Shown one piece after another: positions 41,659 to 50,494 of a DNA stretch of 64,000 nt (positions are counted from its first letter, which is position 1; each line of letters starts with the position of its first letter). Location of the stretch: contig NZ_AYMV01000007.1 of assembly GCF_000633415.1 (NCBI RefSeq), positions 164,028 to 228,027 on the forward strand, read 5' to 3'. The translations under genes and the position numbers were made by a program. The stretch comes from Leucobacter sp. PH1c (GTDB lineage: Bacteria > Actinomycetota > Actinomycetes > Actinomycetales > Microbacteriaceae). The notes under the pieces were generated by a model, which searched no databases, was not told where the DNA came from, and worked only from the letters and a program-made list of their open reading frames with translations.

Positions 41659-42570
41659 CTACGCTGCGGCGTACTCGAGCTCGGAGCGGGTGAGTTCCAG
41701 GTAGGCGTCCTCGAGGCTGGCCGCGATGGGGCTCAGCTCGTGGAGCACGACACCGTTCGCCGCGGCGACGGCGCCGATCTCCGGGGCGGAGAGGCCCGAG
41801 ACCGTGAACGCTTCGTCCCCGGCCGGCTCGAGCGTCGCGGTGGTCTCGGGGAGCGACATGAGAAGCGAGGCGAGGCGGGCGGCCTCGGGGCTCCGCACCG
41901 TCACCCGCTGCTGGCGCCCGCCCGCGATGAAGTCACCGATCGGCGCGTCGGCCACCACGCGGCCGCGGCCGAGCACGATCACGTGGTCGGCGGTCTGCGC
42001 CATCTCGCTCATGAGGTGGCTTGACAGCAGCACCGTGCGGCCCTCGCTCGCGAGGTGACGCACGAGCTGCCGCACCCAGAGCACCCCGTCGGGGTCGAGG
42101 CCATTGACCGGCTCGTCGAGGATGAGCACCCGCGGATCCCCGAGGAGCGCCGCGGCGATGCCGAGCCGCTGCCCCATGCCGAGCGAGAAGCCGCCGACAC
42201 GCTTGTTCGCGACGGCGCCGAGGCCCGTCTGCTCGAGCACCTCGTGGACGCGGCGATCGGGGATCCCGTGCGTCGCAGCGAGTGCGCGGAGGTGGCTGCG
42301 CGCCGTGCGGCCCGGGTGCACGCCCTTCGCGTCGAGCAGCGCGCCCACCTCGTGGAGCGGGGCGGGAAGGTCGGCGTAGCGGCGGCCGTGGACGGTCACG
42401 GTGCCAGCGCTCGGCCGGTCGAGGCCGACCATGAGCCGCATGCTCGTGGACTTGCCCGCGCCGTTCGGGCCCAGAAAGCCCGTCACCTGGCCGGGCTGGA
42501 TCGTGAAGCTGACGTCGTCGACGGCGAGCTTGCCGCCGTACCGCTTGCTCAGGCCGCGTGCCTCGATCAT
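41659..42570 (-). CDS. ABC transporter ATP-binding protein (DrrA/BcrA-like)
   Basis: This 303-residue protein has Walker A GPNGAGKST (about 35-43), signature FSLGMGQRLG (LSGGQ variant SLGMG), Walker B VLILDEPVNGLD and a C-terminal regulatory extension of about 85 residues, as in DrrA/BcrA-type exporters. It drives the adjacent ABC-2 permease. The ATG at 42570 has a GAGGAGG site. A two-component system follows the permease, a common arrangement for antibiotic or envelope-stress responsive exporters. Confidence 0.93.
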   Translation of the reverse strand: MIEARGLSKRYGGKLAVDDVSFTIQPGQVTGFLGPNGAGKSTSMRLMVGLDRPSAGTVTVHGRRYADLPAPLHEVGALLDAKGVHPGRTARSHLRALAATHGIPDRRVHEVLEQTGLGAVANKRVGGFSLGMGQRLGIAAALLGDPRVLILDEPVNGLDPDGVLWVRQLVRHLASEGRTVLLSSHLMSEMAQTADHVIVLGRGRVVADAPIGDFIAGGRQQRVTVRSPEAARLASLLMSLPETTATLEPAGDEAFTVSGLSAPEIGAVAAANGVVLHELSPIAASLEDAYLELTRSELEYAAA

Positions 42571-42695
42571 GGATCCTCCTCGGAGTCGTGTGCCGGAGTT
42601 CCGGCGATACTTCCAAGGTAGGGAGCGCGGCGGCCGCGCACATCGGCCGCGAGTGCCTCAGTCGGTGGTACCCAGGTATGAATCCGGGGACGGGC
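42571..42695 (-). promoter_or_regulatory. Intergenic region with ABC promoter and a small hairpin
   Basis: A 7-bp hairpin (42630-42636 and 42644-42650) may end the recG transcript. A TACCTT box (minus strand, about 42619-42614) could serve the ABC operon, about 45 bases before its ATG. Confidence 0.3.
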
Positions 42696-44912
42696 TCACG
42701 ACTTTGCGAGGTTGTCGAGGTGACCGGCCTCGCGCTCACTCGTGAGGAGCGCGGCGAGCTCGGGAGCGGAGACGAGCTCGGGATCCCGTTCGAGCAGTTC
42801 GCCCGCGAGCTCGCGGGTGCGGATGATCAGTTCCCCGTGCTCGACGACGCGGAGCAGTCGCAGCGTGGAACGGCCTCCCGACTGCTCCGTGCCGAGGATG
42901 TCGCCCTCGCGGCGCAGTTCGAGATCGACCTCGGCAAGGGCGAAACCGTCGGAGGTCGCGGCGATCGCGTCGATGCGCTCTCGGGCGACCGATCCCTGCT
43001 CCGCGGTCGTCATGAGGAGGCAGAGACCGGCGTGCGCGCCTCGGCCCACGCGGCCGCGCAGCTGGTGGAGCTGGGAGATGCCGAATCGGTCCGCGTCGCG
43101 CACGATCATGATCGTCGCGTTCGGCACGTTCACCCCCACCTCGATGACCGTCGTCGCGACGAGCAGCTGCACCTCCCCAGCCGCGAACGCCTGCATCACT
43201 CGGTCCTTCTCGGGGCCGGACATGCCGCCGTGCAGCCCGGCGATCGCGATGCCCGCAAAGTCCGCCCGCGCGCGGAGCTCGGCGACAGTGTCCTCGACGT
43301 TGGCGATGGGCCGGGGCTGCTCCCCCGCCCGCGCGTCGGCCCGCGCGGCGCCGTCCGCCGCGCCGTCCTCGTCCGCGGCGAGCTCTTCGCCCGCTTCGAC
43401 CTCGCCCGCGGCGATCGCGGGGCAGACGACATAGACCTGCCGGCCCGCGCGGATGTCCTCAACAGCGCGGGCCCAGACCCGGGCGGCGCGGTTCGGCATC
43501 TCGAGCTCGGGCACGGCAAACGTCTCGATGCCCTGGCGCCCAGGCGGCAGCTCGCGGATGGTCGTGACCTCCAGGTCACCGAAGGCGGTGAGCGCCACCG
43601 TGCGCGGGATCGGCGTCGCGGTCATGGCGAGCACGTGCGGCTGCGCCCCCTTCCTGCGCAGCGCCTCGCGCTGCTCGACGCCGAAGCGGTGCTGCTCGTC
43701 GACGACGATGAGGCCGAGATCCGCGAACATCACGGCGTCGCCGAGCAGCGCGTGCGTGCCGACGGCAATCAGCGACGCTCCGGCCGCGATCGCGAGCAGC
43801 GTGCGCTTGCGCTCCGCGGCGGGCATCCGGCCGGTGAGGAGCACGGGCTGCAGCTCGGCCACGAGCTCGGGGCCGAGGGCCTCGCAGATGGAGCGGAAGT
43901 GCTGCGACGCGAGCACCTCGGTGGGAGCGAGCAGGGCGCTCTGCCCCGCGCTCCCGGCGACCTGGAGCATCGCCCGCAGGGCAACGAGGGTCTTGCCGGA
44001 GCCGACCTCGCCCTGCAGGAGGCGGTGCATGGGGTGCGGCTCCGCGAGGTCCGCGGCGATCGCTGCTCCCGCCGCCCGCTGGTCGCCCGTGAGCGCGAAC
44101 GGGAGCGCGGCGTCGAAGCGTTCGAGCGCGGCACCCCCGTGCGGGCGCGGGGTGCTCTGCTCGGCCGCGGCTCGGCGGCGGCGGTCGAGGAGTGCGAGCT
44201 GCAGTTCGAAGGCCTCGCGGAAGCGCAGGCTGTCGCGAGCCGCGCGCCAGTCGGCGTCGTGCTCGGGGCGGTGGACGAGCTCGATCGCCCGGTGGAGCGG
44301 GAGCAGGCCTTCGCCGCGGAGCAACTCGCTGGGGAGCGGATCCGGGACGGGCCCGAGGGCGTCGAGGGCGAGCTCGATCGCCCGCTGCACCGTCCAGCTC
44401 GGCACCTGCGCCGTCGCCGGGTAGATCGGCACGGGCGTCTCGGCCCAGGCCTTCGCCGCGGCCTCGTCGAGCTGCTCGCCGCCGGGCGCGTCCTCCCGGT
44501 TGTCGAAGAGCTCGTACTCGGGGTGCTGCAGCTGGAGCTGGCCTCGGTACTCGCTCACTTTGCCGGCGAAGATGCCCCGACGCCCGGAGATCAATTCGCG
44601 GGCGCGCCACTCCTGGTTGAAGAACGTGAGCGTGAGCGACCCCGTTCCGTCGGTGATGCGCACCTCGAGGATGCTGCCGCGTCGTCGCTGCATGAAGCGC
44701 GTGCGCACGTCGAGCACCTGGGCGACGACGGTGATCTGCTCGCCGAGCGGCAGCCCGGAGAGCGGCGTGAGCTCCCCCCGGCGGGAGTAACGGCGCGGCA
44801 CGTGCATCACGAGATCGCCGACGGTCTTCATGCCGAATGACTTCTCGAGCGGTTTCGCGGTGCGCGCACCGACCACTCCGGAGAGATCCGTCTCGAGCGT
44901 GACCTGCGACAT
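42696..44912 (-). CDS. recG: ATP-dependent DNA helicase RecG
   Basis: This 738-residue helicase remodels stalled forks and branched DNA. It has an N-terminal wedge/OB domain (about 1-170), Walker A QGEVGSGKTLVAL, DEQHRFGVEQR (DExH box), TATPIPRT and the C-terminal helicase motifs VATTVIEVGVNVPNA and QLRGRVGRG. An Ala/Asp/Glu-rich insert (AGEVEAGEELAADEDGAADG) of about 35 residues sits in the second helicase domain and is likely disordered. The ATG at 44912 lies six bases after a TACGCT box; the frame is open upstream but the N-terminus matches family length. Confidence 0.95.
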   Translation of the reverse strand: MSQVTLETDLSGVVGARTAKPLEKSFGMKTVGDLVMHVPRRYSRRGELTPLSGLPLGEQITVVAQVLDVRTRFMQRRRGSILEVRITDGTGSLTLTFFNQEWRARELISGRRGIFAGKVSEYRGQLQLQHPEYELFDNREDAPGGEQLDEAAAKAWAETPVPIYPATAQVPSWTVQRAIELALDALGPVPDPLPSELLRGEGLLPLHRAIELVHRPEHDADWRAARDSLRFREAFELQLALLDRRRRAAAEQSTPRPHGGAALERFDAALPFALTGDQRAAGAAIAADLAEPHPMHRLLQGEVGSGKTLVALRAMLQVAGSAGQSALLAPTEVLASQHFRSICEALGPELVAELQPVLLTGRMPAAERKRTLLAIAAGASLIAVGTHALLGDAVMFADLGLIVVDEQHRFGVEQREALRRKGAQPHVLAMTATPIPRTVALTAFGDLEVTTIRELPPGRQGIETFAVPELEMPNRAARVWARAVEDIRAGRQVYVVCPAIAAGEVEAGEELAADEDGAADGAARADARAGEQPRPIANVEDTVAELRARADFAGIAIAGLHGGMSGPEKDRVMQAFAAGEVQLLVATTVIEVGVNVPNATIMIVRDADRFGISQLHQLRGRVGRGAHAGLCLLMTTAEQGSVARERIDAIAATSDGFALAEVDLELRREGDILGTEQSGGRSTLRLLRVVEHGELIIRTRELAGELLERDPELVSAPELAALLTSEREAGHLDNLAKS

Positions 44913-44918
44913 GCTCCC

Positions 44919-44924
44919 AGCGTA
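44919..44924 (-). promoter_or_regulatory. -10 box of recG (leaderless)
   Basis: Minus-strand TACGCT ends six bases before the recG ATG at 44912. Confidence 0.5.
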
Positions 44925-44987
44925 GCGCCGACCACCGACATCGCGACTGCGCAGCAGCGGCTGCGGCGGGGGTGCCGTCGCCCGCGG

Positions 44988-44993
44988 TACCCT
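44988..44993 (+). promoter_or_regulatory. -10 box of rsmD (leaderless)
   Basis: TACCCT ends six bases before GTG 45000. The GGAGG directly touching the GTG is too close to act as a ribosome-binding site, which supports leaderless initiation. Confidence 0.5.
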
Positions 44994-44999
44994 CGGAGG

Positions 45000-45587
45000 G
45001 TGACCAGGATTATTGCGGGAGCCGCCGGCTCGCTCCGACTTGCCGTGCCGAAATCGGGGACCCGTCCGACGAGCGATCGGGTGCGCGAGGCGATCTTCTC
45101 GGCGCTCGAGTCGTGGGAGCTTGTCCGGGGCGCCCGCGTGCTCGATCTCTACGCCGGTTCGGGCGCGCTGGGCCTCGAGGCGGCGAGCCGTGGCGCGCGC
45201 ACGGTCGCGCTCGTCGAGAAGCACGCCGCCGCCGCGCAGATCACGACGCAGAACGTGCGCGTCGTCGAGCGGGCCTTCGCCGCGGGCGACGCGCCGGAGA
45301 TCTCGGTCGTGCGGCAGAGCGTGCAGACCTATCTCGACGACGCAGGCGCGCGCGGCGCCCGCGCAGCGTGGGACGTCGCGCTCCTCGATCCGCCCTACGA
45401 CCTCGGCGAGGAGGAGCTGACCGCGAACCTCACCGCTCTGCTCCCCCTGCTCGCCCCCGATGCCGTCGTGCTCGTGGAGCGCAGCTCGCGCAGCCCCGAG
45501 CCGCGGCTTCCCACCGGCCTCGTGCCGCTGCGGGAGAAGCGCTACGGCGAGACCGCCCTCTGGTGGTCGGAGCCGGATCCTGCCTAG
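45000..45587 (+). CDS. rsmD: 16S rRNA (guanine966-N2)-methyltransferase RsmD
   Basis: This 195-residue enzyme begins MTRIIAGAAGSLRLAVPKSG and GTRPTSDRVREAIFSALES, has the SAM-binding LDLYAGSGALGLEAASRGA (about 48-66) and the catalytic DPPY in VALLDPPYDLGEEEL. It methylates G966 of 16S rRNA. It is divergent from recG, with both promoters in an 87-base gap, and 32 bases before hipB. Confidence 0.95.
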   Translation: MTRIIAGAAGSLRLAVPKSGTRPTSDRVREAIFSALESWELVRGARVLDLYAGSGALGLEAASRGARTVALVEKHAAAAQITTQNVRVVERAFAAGDAPEISVVRQSVQTYLDDAGARGARAAWDVALLDPPYDLGEEELTANLTALLPLLAPDAVVLVERSSRSPEPRLPTGLVPLREKRYGETALWWSEPDPA

Positions 45588-45607
45588 AAAATAGGGCAGA
45601 ACCGGCG

Positions 45608-45613
45608 TATTCT
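45608..45613 (+). promoter_or_regulatory. -10 box of hipBA (leaderless)
   Basis: TATTCT ends six bases before the hipB ATG at 45620, in an A/T-rich patch that directly follows rsmD. Such modules usually repress this region themselves. Confidence 0.5.
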
Positions 45614-45619
45614 TGACGT

Positions 45620-45937
45620 ATGCCTAATAATTTGGTCAAGCGCCGCTGGACGACCGAGCGCTGGGAAGCGCACATCGGCGAGCAGCTCCGGCGCGCGCGG
45701 CGCGACGAGGGCTGGTCGCAGGCCGAACTCGCGCGGCGCGCGAACGTGAACCGGAACTCGGTGAGCGCGCTCGAACGCGGCGAGGGATCCTCCCTCTCAA
45801 CGCTCATCCGGGTCGTGCGCGCGCTCGGCCGCGGCGACTGGCTCGACGAGCTCGCACCGGATCCCGGCCCGAGCCCGATGGCGCTCCTGCGCGAACAGCA
45901 GCGCGAGCGCGGCGGCGGGACGGGGGGCCGGGCATGA
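45620..45937 (+). CDS. hipB: HipB-like XRE antitoxin
   Basis: This 105-residue protein has an XRE helix-turn-helix (GEQLRRARRDEGWSQAELAR then RANVNRNSVSALERGEG, about 21-55) and a Pro/Arg/Gly-rich C-terminal tail of about 25 residues. HipB proteins neutralise HipA and repress their operon. The first five codons (MPNNL) are A/T-rich, unlike the rest. Its stop overlaps the hipA start (ATGA), the usual toxin-antitoxin coupling. Confidence 0.87.
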   Translation: MPNNLVKRRWTTERWEAHIGEQLRRARRDEGWSQAELARRANVNRNSVSALERGEGSSLSTLIRVVRALGRGDWLDELAPDPGPSPMALLREQQRERGGGTGGRA

Positions 45938-47220
45938 CCTTCACGAGAGTCGAAGTGCTCGAGGTGCGGGCCTGGGGCGAGACCGTTGGCGCGCTCTCGA
46001 GCGGCCGAGGCGGCATCGCGGCGTTCGAGTACGCGCCGGGCTGGCGCGAACGGGAGCTCGCGCCGATCCTCATGCCGACGCGGCCGCGCGGTCGCGTCTG
46101 GCGCTTCCCGGACCTCCCGCCTGAGACGTTCCACGGCCTGCCGCCCATGATCGCCGACGCGGCGCCCGATCGCTTCGGCAACGCGGTGATCGCGGCGGCT
46201 CTCGCACGGCAGGGCGTGCTGCCGAGCGAGGTGCGTCCCATCGACCGCCTCGCCTATGTCGGTGAGCGCGCGATGGGCGCCCTCACCTTCCACCCCGCGC
46301 AGTCGCCCGGCGAAACCGCGTCCTCGCTCGAACTCGCGCAGCTCGTCGAGGCCGCACGCGCGGCCGTCCACGGCTCCCTCGACGCCGATGCCCGCACCAG
46401 CGCGGTGAACGACCTCCTCCAGGTCGGCAGCTCGGCGGGCGGCGCCCGCCCCAAGGCCATCATCGCGTGGAACCGCGGCACCGACGAGATCCGCGCGGGC
46501 GGGATCAGCGCACCCGCGGGCTTCGAGCAGTGGCTCCTGAAGTTCGACGGCGTGGGCGCCGACGCCCAACTCGGCACCACGGGAGAGTACGGGCGCACCG
46601 AGTACGCCTACTCGCTCATGGCGGCCGCGGCGGGCATCGATATGGCCGAGTGCCGGCTACTCGAAGAGGGCGGACGGGCGCACTTCATGACCCGGCGCTT
46701 CGACCGGCCCGGCACCGCGGGCGAGCGGCTGCACCTGCAGTCGCTCTGCGCCCTCTCGGGCGCCGATTTCAACGCGCTCGGCACGCACGACTACGCGACC
46801 CTGTTCCTCGTGGCCGAGGAGCTCGGTCTCGAGGTCGGCGAGCAGCTCTTCCGGCGGGCCTGCTTCAACGTGCTCGCCGCGAACAACGACGATCACACGA
46901 AGAACCACGCGTTCACGATGGACTCGGCGGGCGAGTGGCGCCTCTCCCCCGCGTACGATCTCACCTTCGCGTACAGCCCGACGAGCGTCTGGCTGCGCCA
47001 GCACCTGATGTCGGTCAACGGCCGCTTCGAGCAGATCACGGCCCGCGACCTCCTGAGCCTCGCGGATCAGTTCTCCGTGCCCGGGGCCCGCGGCATCCTC
47101 GCCGAAGTGGGCGAGGCCGTGGCGCAATGGCCGGAGTTCGCGCGCGCGAGCGGCATCTCCGCGGACCGGATCGCGGAGGTCGGCGCCCGGCTGGACGCCG
47201 TTCGGCGGGAGCTCGGCTAG
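45934..47220 (+). CDS. hipA: HipA-like Ser/Thr protein kinase toxin
   Basis: This 428-residue protein has the HipA N-terminal subdomain (PPETFHGLPPMIADAAPDRFG, quoted from about residue 66) and the kinase C-terminal domain. Motifs are QVGSSAGGARPKAIIAW (P-loop-like), QWLLKFDGVG, the catalytic ANNDDHTKNHAF and metal-binding SPAYDLTF. HipA toxins phosphorylate glutamyl-tRNA synthetase or other targets and slow growth. All key residues are present, so it looks intact. It is followed by a large inverted repeat. Confidence 0.9.
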   Translation: MTFTRVEVLEVRAWGETVGALSSGRGGIAAFEYAPGWRERELAPILMPTRPRGRVWRFPDLPPETFHGLPPMIADAAPDRFGNAVIAAALARQGVLPSEVRPIDRLAYVGERAMGALTFHPAQSPGETASSLELAQLVEAARAAVHGSLDADARTSAVNDLLQVGSSAGGARPKAIIAWNRGTDEIRAGGISAPAGFEQWLLKFDGVGADAQLGTTGEYGRTEYAYSLMAAAAGIDMAECRLLEEGGRAHFMTRRFDRPGTAGERLHLQSLCALSGADFNALGTHDYATLFLVAEELGLEVGEQLFRRACFNVLAANNDDHTKNHAFTMDSAGEWRLSPAYDLTFAYSPTSVWLRQHLMSVNGRFEQITARDLLSLADQFSVPGARGILAEVGEAVAQWPEFARASGISADRIAEVGARLDAVRRELG

Positions 47221-47254
47221 CCCCCGCGCCCCTCCGCCACACCGCGGAAGATCG

Positions 47255-47303
47255 GGTCGACTGTGATCCGGTATCCGGGTCGAATACCGGATCAGAGTCG
47301 ACC
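47255..47303 (+). terminator. 20-bp inverted repeat after hipA (terminator-like)
   Basis: Arms at 47255-47274 and 47284-47303 match at 19 of 20 positions with a nine-base loop, 34 bases after the hipA stop. The size and lower GC of the arms also resemble an intergenic palindromic element. Bases 47304-47430 hold only low-complexity GC repeats (GCAGCGCAG- and GAGCGGGCA-like) with no credible gene. Confidence 0.6.
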
Positions 47304-47435
47304 GAATCTGGGCGTGGGGGCAGCGCAACGGGCGGAGCGGGGCAGCACAGCGCAGCAGCGCAGCGCGGCAGCGCAGCGGAGCGGGCAGAGCGGGCAGAGC
47401 GGGCGCGCGGCGGCACGCGCGGGCGGCAAACGCCG

Positions 47436-47471
47436 AACGGCCCCCGGGATCGCAGGATCCCGGGGGCCGTT
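47436..47471 (-). terminator. Terminator after gabD
   Basis: A perfect 16-bp inverted repeat with a four-base loop (47436-47451 and 47456-47471) lies 16 bases after the gabD stop. Confidence 0.8.
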
Positions 47472-47487
47472 CGATTGAGCGCAGCGC

Positions 47488-48954
47488 TTAGCGCGGCAGG
47501 AGGGTGTACTTCGACGAGAGGAACTCGTGGATGCCCTCGAAGCCGCCCTCGCGGCCGAGGCCCGACTGCTTGAGGCCGCCGAAGGGGGCCGCAGCGTTCG
47601 AGACGAGGCCCGTGTTGAGGCCCATCATGCCGCTCTCGAGCTTCTCGATCATGCGGTGGCCACGGTGGATGTTCTCCGTGAACACGTAGCTGATGAGGCC
47701 GTACTCGGTGTTGTTCGCGATCTCGACCGCCTCCTCCTCGGTGGAGAAGCGGATCACGCCGAGGAGCGGTCCGAAGATCTCCTCGCGCATGATGGCCGAC
47801 TGCGGCGTCAGGTGATCGACGACGGTGGGCTGGAAGAAGTTGCCCGGGCCGTCGATCGCCTCGCCGCCCGTGACGACGGTCGCACCGGTGTCCACCGCGT
47901 CCTGCACGAGACGCGCGGTGTTGGCCACTGCCTTGTCGTCGACGAGGGCGCCGATGTCGAAGCCCTCCTCGGCGCCGCGGCCGACCGAGAAGGCGGCAAC
48001 CTTCTCGCTCACGCGGCGCACGAACTCATCGGCGACCGACTCGTGGACGATGACGCGGTTCGCCGCGGTGCACGCCTGGCCGATGTTGCGGAACTTCGCG
48101 AGCATCGCACCCTCGACGGCGCGGTCGAGATCAGCGTCCTCGAACACGATGAAGGGAGCGTTGCCGCCGAGCTCCATCGAGGTGCGGAGCACGTTCTGCG
48201 CCGCCGCCTCGAGCAGCTTGACGCCCACGGGGGTCGAGCCCGTGAAGCTGAGCTTGCGCAGGCGGGGATCCGAGAGGATCGCGCTCGACTGGGCGCTCGA
48301 CTTCGACGTGGCGACGACGTTCACGACACCGGCGGGGAGGCCGGCCTCTTCGAGCAGCTGCGCGAAGAAGATCGTGGTGAGCGGCGTGAGCGCGGCGGGC
48401 TTGATGACCACGGTGCAGCCGGCGGCCAGCGCCGGAGCGATCTTGCGGGTCGCCATCGCGAGGGGGAAGTTCCACGGGGTGATGAAGTAGCAGGGGCCCA
48501 CGGGGAGGTGCGAGACGAGCATGTTGCCCGTGCCCTCGGGGTTCTGCCGGTAGTCACCCTGCACGCGGACGGCCTCTTCCGAGAACCAGCGCAGGAACTC
48601 GCCGCCGTAGTTGACCTCGCCGCGAGCCTCGGCGATGGGCTTGCCCATTTCCATGCTCATGAGGAGCGCGAACTCCTCCTTGCGCTCCATGAGGAGGTCA
48701 AAGGTGCGGCGGAGGATGTTCGAGCGCTCGCGAGCGGGCGTCGCCGCCCAGCTGTCCTGCGCGGCGACTGCGGCGTCGAGCGCCCGCACGGCGTCCTCGA
48801 CGGTCGCGTCGGCGATCGACTTGATGACCTCGCCGGTGGCGGGATCGTGCACGTCGAGGGTCGCACCCGACGTCGCGGGCTCCCAGGTCCCGCCGATGCC
48901 GAGGCCGGACTGGACGCGGTCGAGCAGTTCCTGCTCGTTGGGCTTCAGAGCCAT
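47488..48954 (-). CDS. gabD: Succinate-semialdehyde dehydrogenase (NAD(P)+)
   Basis: This 488-residue aldehyde dehydrogenase has FITPWNFPLAMATRKIAPAL (about 155-174), the NAD-binding FTGSTPVGVKLL, the catalytic Glu in MELGGNAPFIVFE and the nucleophile Cys in GQACTAANR. It oxidises succinate semialdehyde to succinate. Family and context agree: gabT lies 25 bases upstream in the same direction, completing GABA degradation to the TCA cycle. A hairpin follows the stop. Confidence 0.94.
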   Translation of the reverse strand: MALKPNEQELLDRVQSGLGIGGTWEPATSGATLDVHDPATGEVIKSIADATVEDAVRALDAAVAAQDSWAATPARERSNILRRTFDLLMERKEEFALLMSMEMGKPIAEARGEVNYGGEFLRWFSEEAVRVQGDYRQNPEGTGNMLVSHLPVGPCYFITPWNFPLAMATRKIAPALAAGCTVVIKPAALTPLTTIFFAQLLEEAGLPAGVVNVVATSKSSAQSSAILSDPRLRKLSFTGSTPVGVKLLEAAAQNVLRTSMELGGNAPFIVFEDADLDRAVEGAMLAKFRNIGQACTAANRVIVHESVADEFVRRVSEKVAAFSVGRGAEEGFDIGALVDDKAVANTARLVQDAVDTGATVVTGGEAIDGPGNFFQPTVVDHLTPQSAIMREEIFGPLLGVIRFSTEEEAVEIANNTEYGLISYVFTENIHRGHRMIEKLESGMMGLNTGLVSNAAAPFGGLKQSGLGREGGFEGIHEFLSSKYTLLPR

Positions 48955-48979
48955 GATTCAGTGTCCTTTCGGGGTGGAC

Positions 48980-50320
48980 TTAGGCGTTCGCTGCGAGAGC
49001 GTCCGCGACGATCTGCAGGCCCTCGCGGAGCAGCTCGTCGGAGATCGAGAGCGGCGGGAGGAAGCGGACCACGTTGCCGTAGGTGCCGCAGGTGAGGAGG
49101 ATGACGCCCTCGTTGGCTGCGTGCTTGGCGATGGCGCCGGTGAGCGCGGCGGCGGGCTTCATGGAGCCCGACTCGACGAACTCGACAGCCATCATGGCGC
49201 CGCGGCCGCGGATGTCGCCGATGCGGTCATCGGTCTTCTGGAGCTCGGTGAAGAACTCGGTGATGATCGCACCGATCTCGCTGGCACGAGCCGCGAGGTT
49301 CTCCTTCTCGTAGGTCTCGATCGTCGCGAGCGCTGCGGCGCACGAGATCGGGCTACCCGTGTAGGTGCCGCCGAGGCCGCCCGCGTGAGCGGAGTCCATG
49401 ATCTCGGCGCGGCCGGTCACGGCCGACAGGGGCAGGCCGCCTGCGATGCCCTTCGCGGTGGTGACGAGGTCGGGGACGACACCCTCGTGGTTCGCGGCGA
49501 ACAGGTCACCCGTGCGCGCGAAGCCGGTCTGCACCTCGTCGAGGATGAAGACGACGCCGTTGGCGGTCGCCCACTCCTGGAGTGCGGGGAGGAAGCCCTC
49601 GGCGGGAGCGATGAAGCCGCCCTCACCCTGGATGGGCTCGATGATGATCGCGGCGAGGTTCGCGGCGCCGACCTGCTTCTCGATCTGCGTGAGCGCGACC
49701 TCGGCTGCCTCGGCGCCCGTCAGGCCGTCGCGGTAGGGGTAGGAGGTCGCCACGCGGGTGATCTCGGGCGCGAAGGGACCGAAGCCGTCCTTGTACGGCA
49801 TGTTCTTCGCCGTCATGCCCATGGTGAGGTTGGTGCGGCCGTGGTACGCGTGGTCGAAGACGACGACGCCGTTCTTCTTGGTGTAGTGGCGAGCGATCTT
49901 GATCGCGTTCTCCACGGCCTCGGCGCCGGAGTTGAAGAGTGCGGAGCGCTTCTCGTGATCGCCGGGGGTGAGCTCGTTCAGCTTCTCGGCGACCTGCACG
50001 TAGCCCTCGTAGGGGGTCACGGTGAAGCAGGTGTGGGTGAACTGCTGGACCTGCGCGGTCACGGCCTCGACGACGGCGGGAGCCGAGTTGCCGACACCGG
50101 TCACGGCGATGCCGGAGCCGAGGTCGATGAGCGAGTTGCCGTCGGCGTCAACCATGACGCCGCCGCCTGCTGCGACGATCGAGACGGGGAGCGCCACGCC
50201 GACACCGGCGGCAACGGCGGCGTTCTTCCGCGCGAGGAGCTCCTGCGACTTCGGGCCGGGGATGCTGGTAACGAGCTTGCGCTCCTGCGGGAGCGAGGGG
50301 CCGCCGATGACATCGACCAT
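48980..50320 (-). CDS. gabT: 4-aminobutyrate aminotransferase
   Basis: This 446-residue class-III PLP aminotransferase has FNSGAEAVENAIKIAR, the aromatic/His AYHGRTN, ILDEVQTGFARTG (Asp for the PLP ring) and the PLP Lys in TTAKGIAGGLPLSAVTGR. It converts GABA and 2-oxoglutarate to succinate semialdehyde and glutamate. It heads the gabT-gabD operon; the ATG at 50320 has AAGGAG eight bases upstream. It is divergent from the PucR regulator. Confidence 0.94.
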   Translation of the reverse strand: MVDVIGGPSLPQERKLVTSIPGPKSQELLARKNAAVAAGVGVALPVSIVAAGGGVMVDADGNSLIDLGSGIAVTGVGNSAPAVVEAVTAQVQQFTHTCFTVTPYEGYVQVAEKLNELTPGDHEKRSALFNSGAEAVENAIKIARHYTKKNGVVVFDHAYHGRTNLTMGMTAKNMPYKDGFGPFAPEITRVATSYPYRDGLTGAEAAEVALTQIEKQVGAANLAAIIIEPIQGEGGFIAPAEGFLPALQEWATANGVVFILDEVQTGFARTGDLFAANHEGVVPDLVTTAKGIAGGLPLSAVTGRAEIMDSAHAGGLGGTYTGSPISCAAALATIETYEKENLAARASEIGAIITEFFTELQKTDDRIGDIRGRGAMMAVEFVESGSMKPAAALTGAIAKHAANEGVILLTCGTYGNVVRFLPPLSISDELLREGLQIVADALAANA

Positions 50321-50494
50321 GAGTGATTCTCCTTGCGTTGCTGTCGCGCGGGCGGCACCCCGCTCGCGCGTCCAAATGATTCGGGTTCAGCATAACGCCA
50401 GGACGCACGCCACTGATGTGCCAGAATGGCGAGCAGAGGCACTGGCTTTCGACAGATCGGCACCGGAGTGTCACCGGTGGGACAGGAGCGATTC
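50321..50494. promoter_or_regulatory. Divergent gabT / PucR-regulator control region
   Basis: This 174-base region must hold both promoters. TATGCT (minus, about 50393-50388) and CAGAAT (plus, 50423-50428) are the best -10 candidates, but neither has a good -35. An activator such as the adjacent PucR protein would fit weak promoters. Confidence 0.3.

Noticed and set aside
47036..47478. Small open frames after hipA over the palindrome and GC repeats
   Set aside because: Their translations are Arg/Ala/Ser/Pro low-complexity strings, and they cross a palindrome and a terminator.
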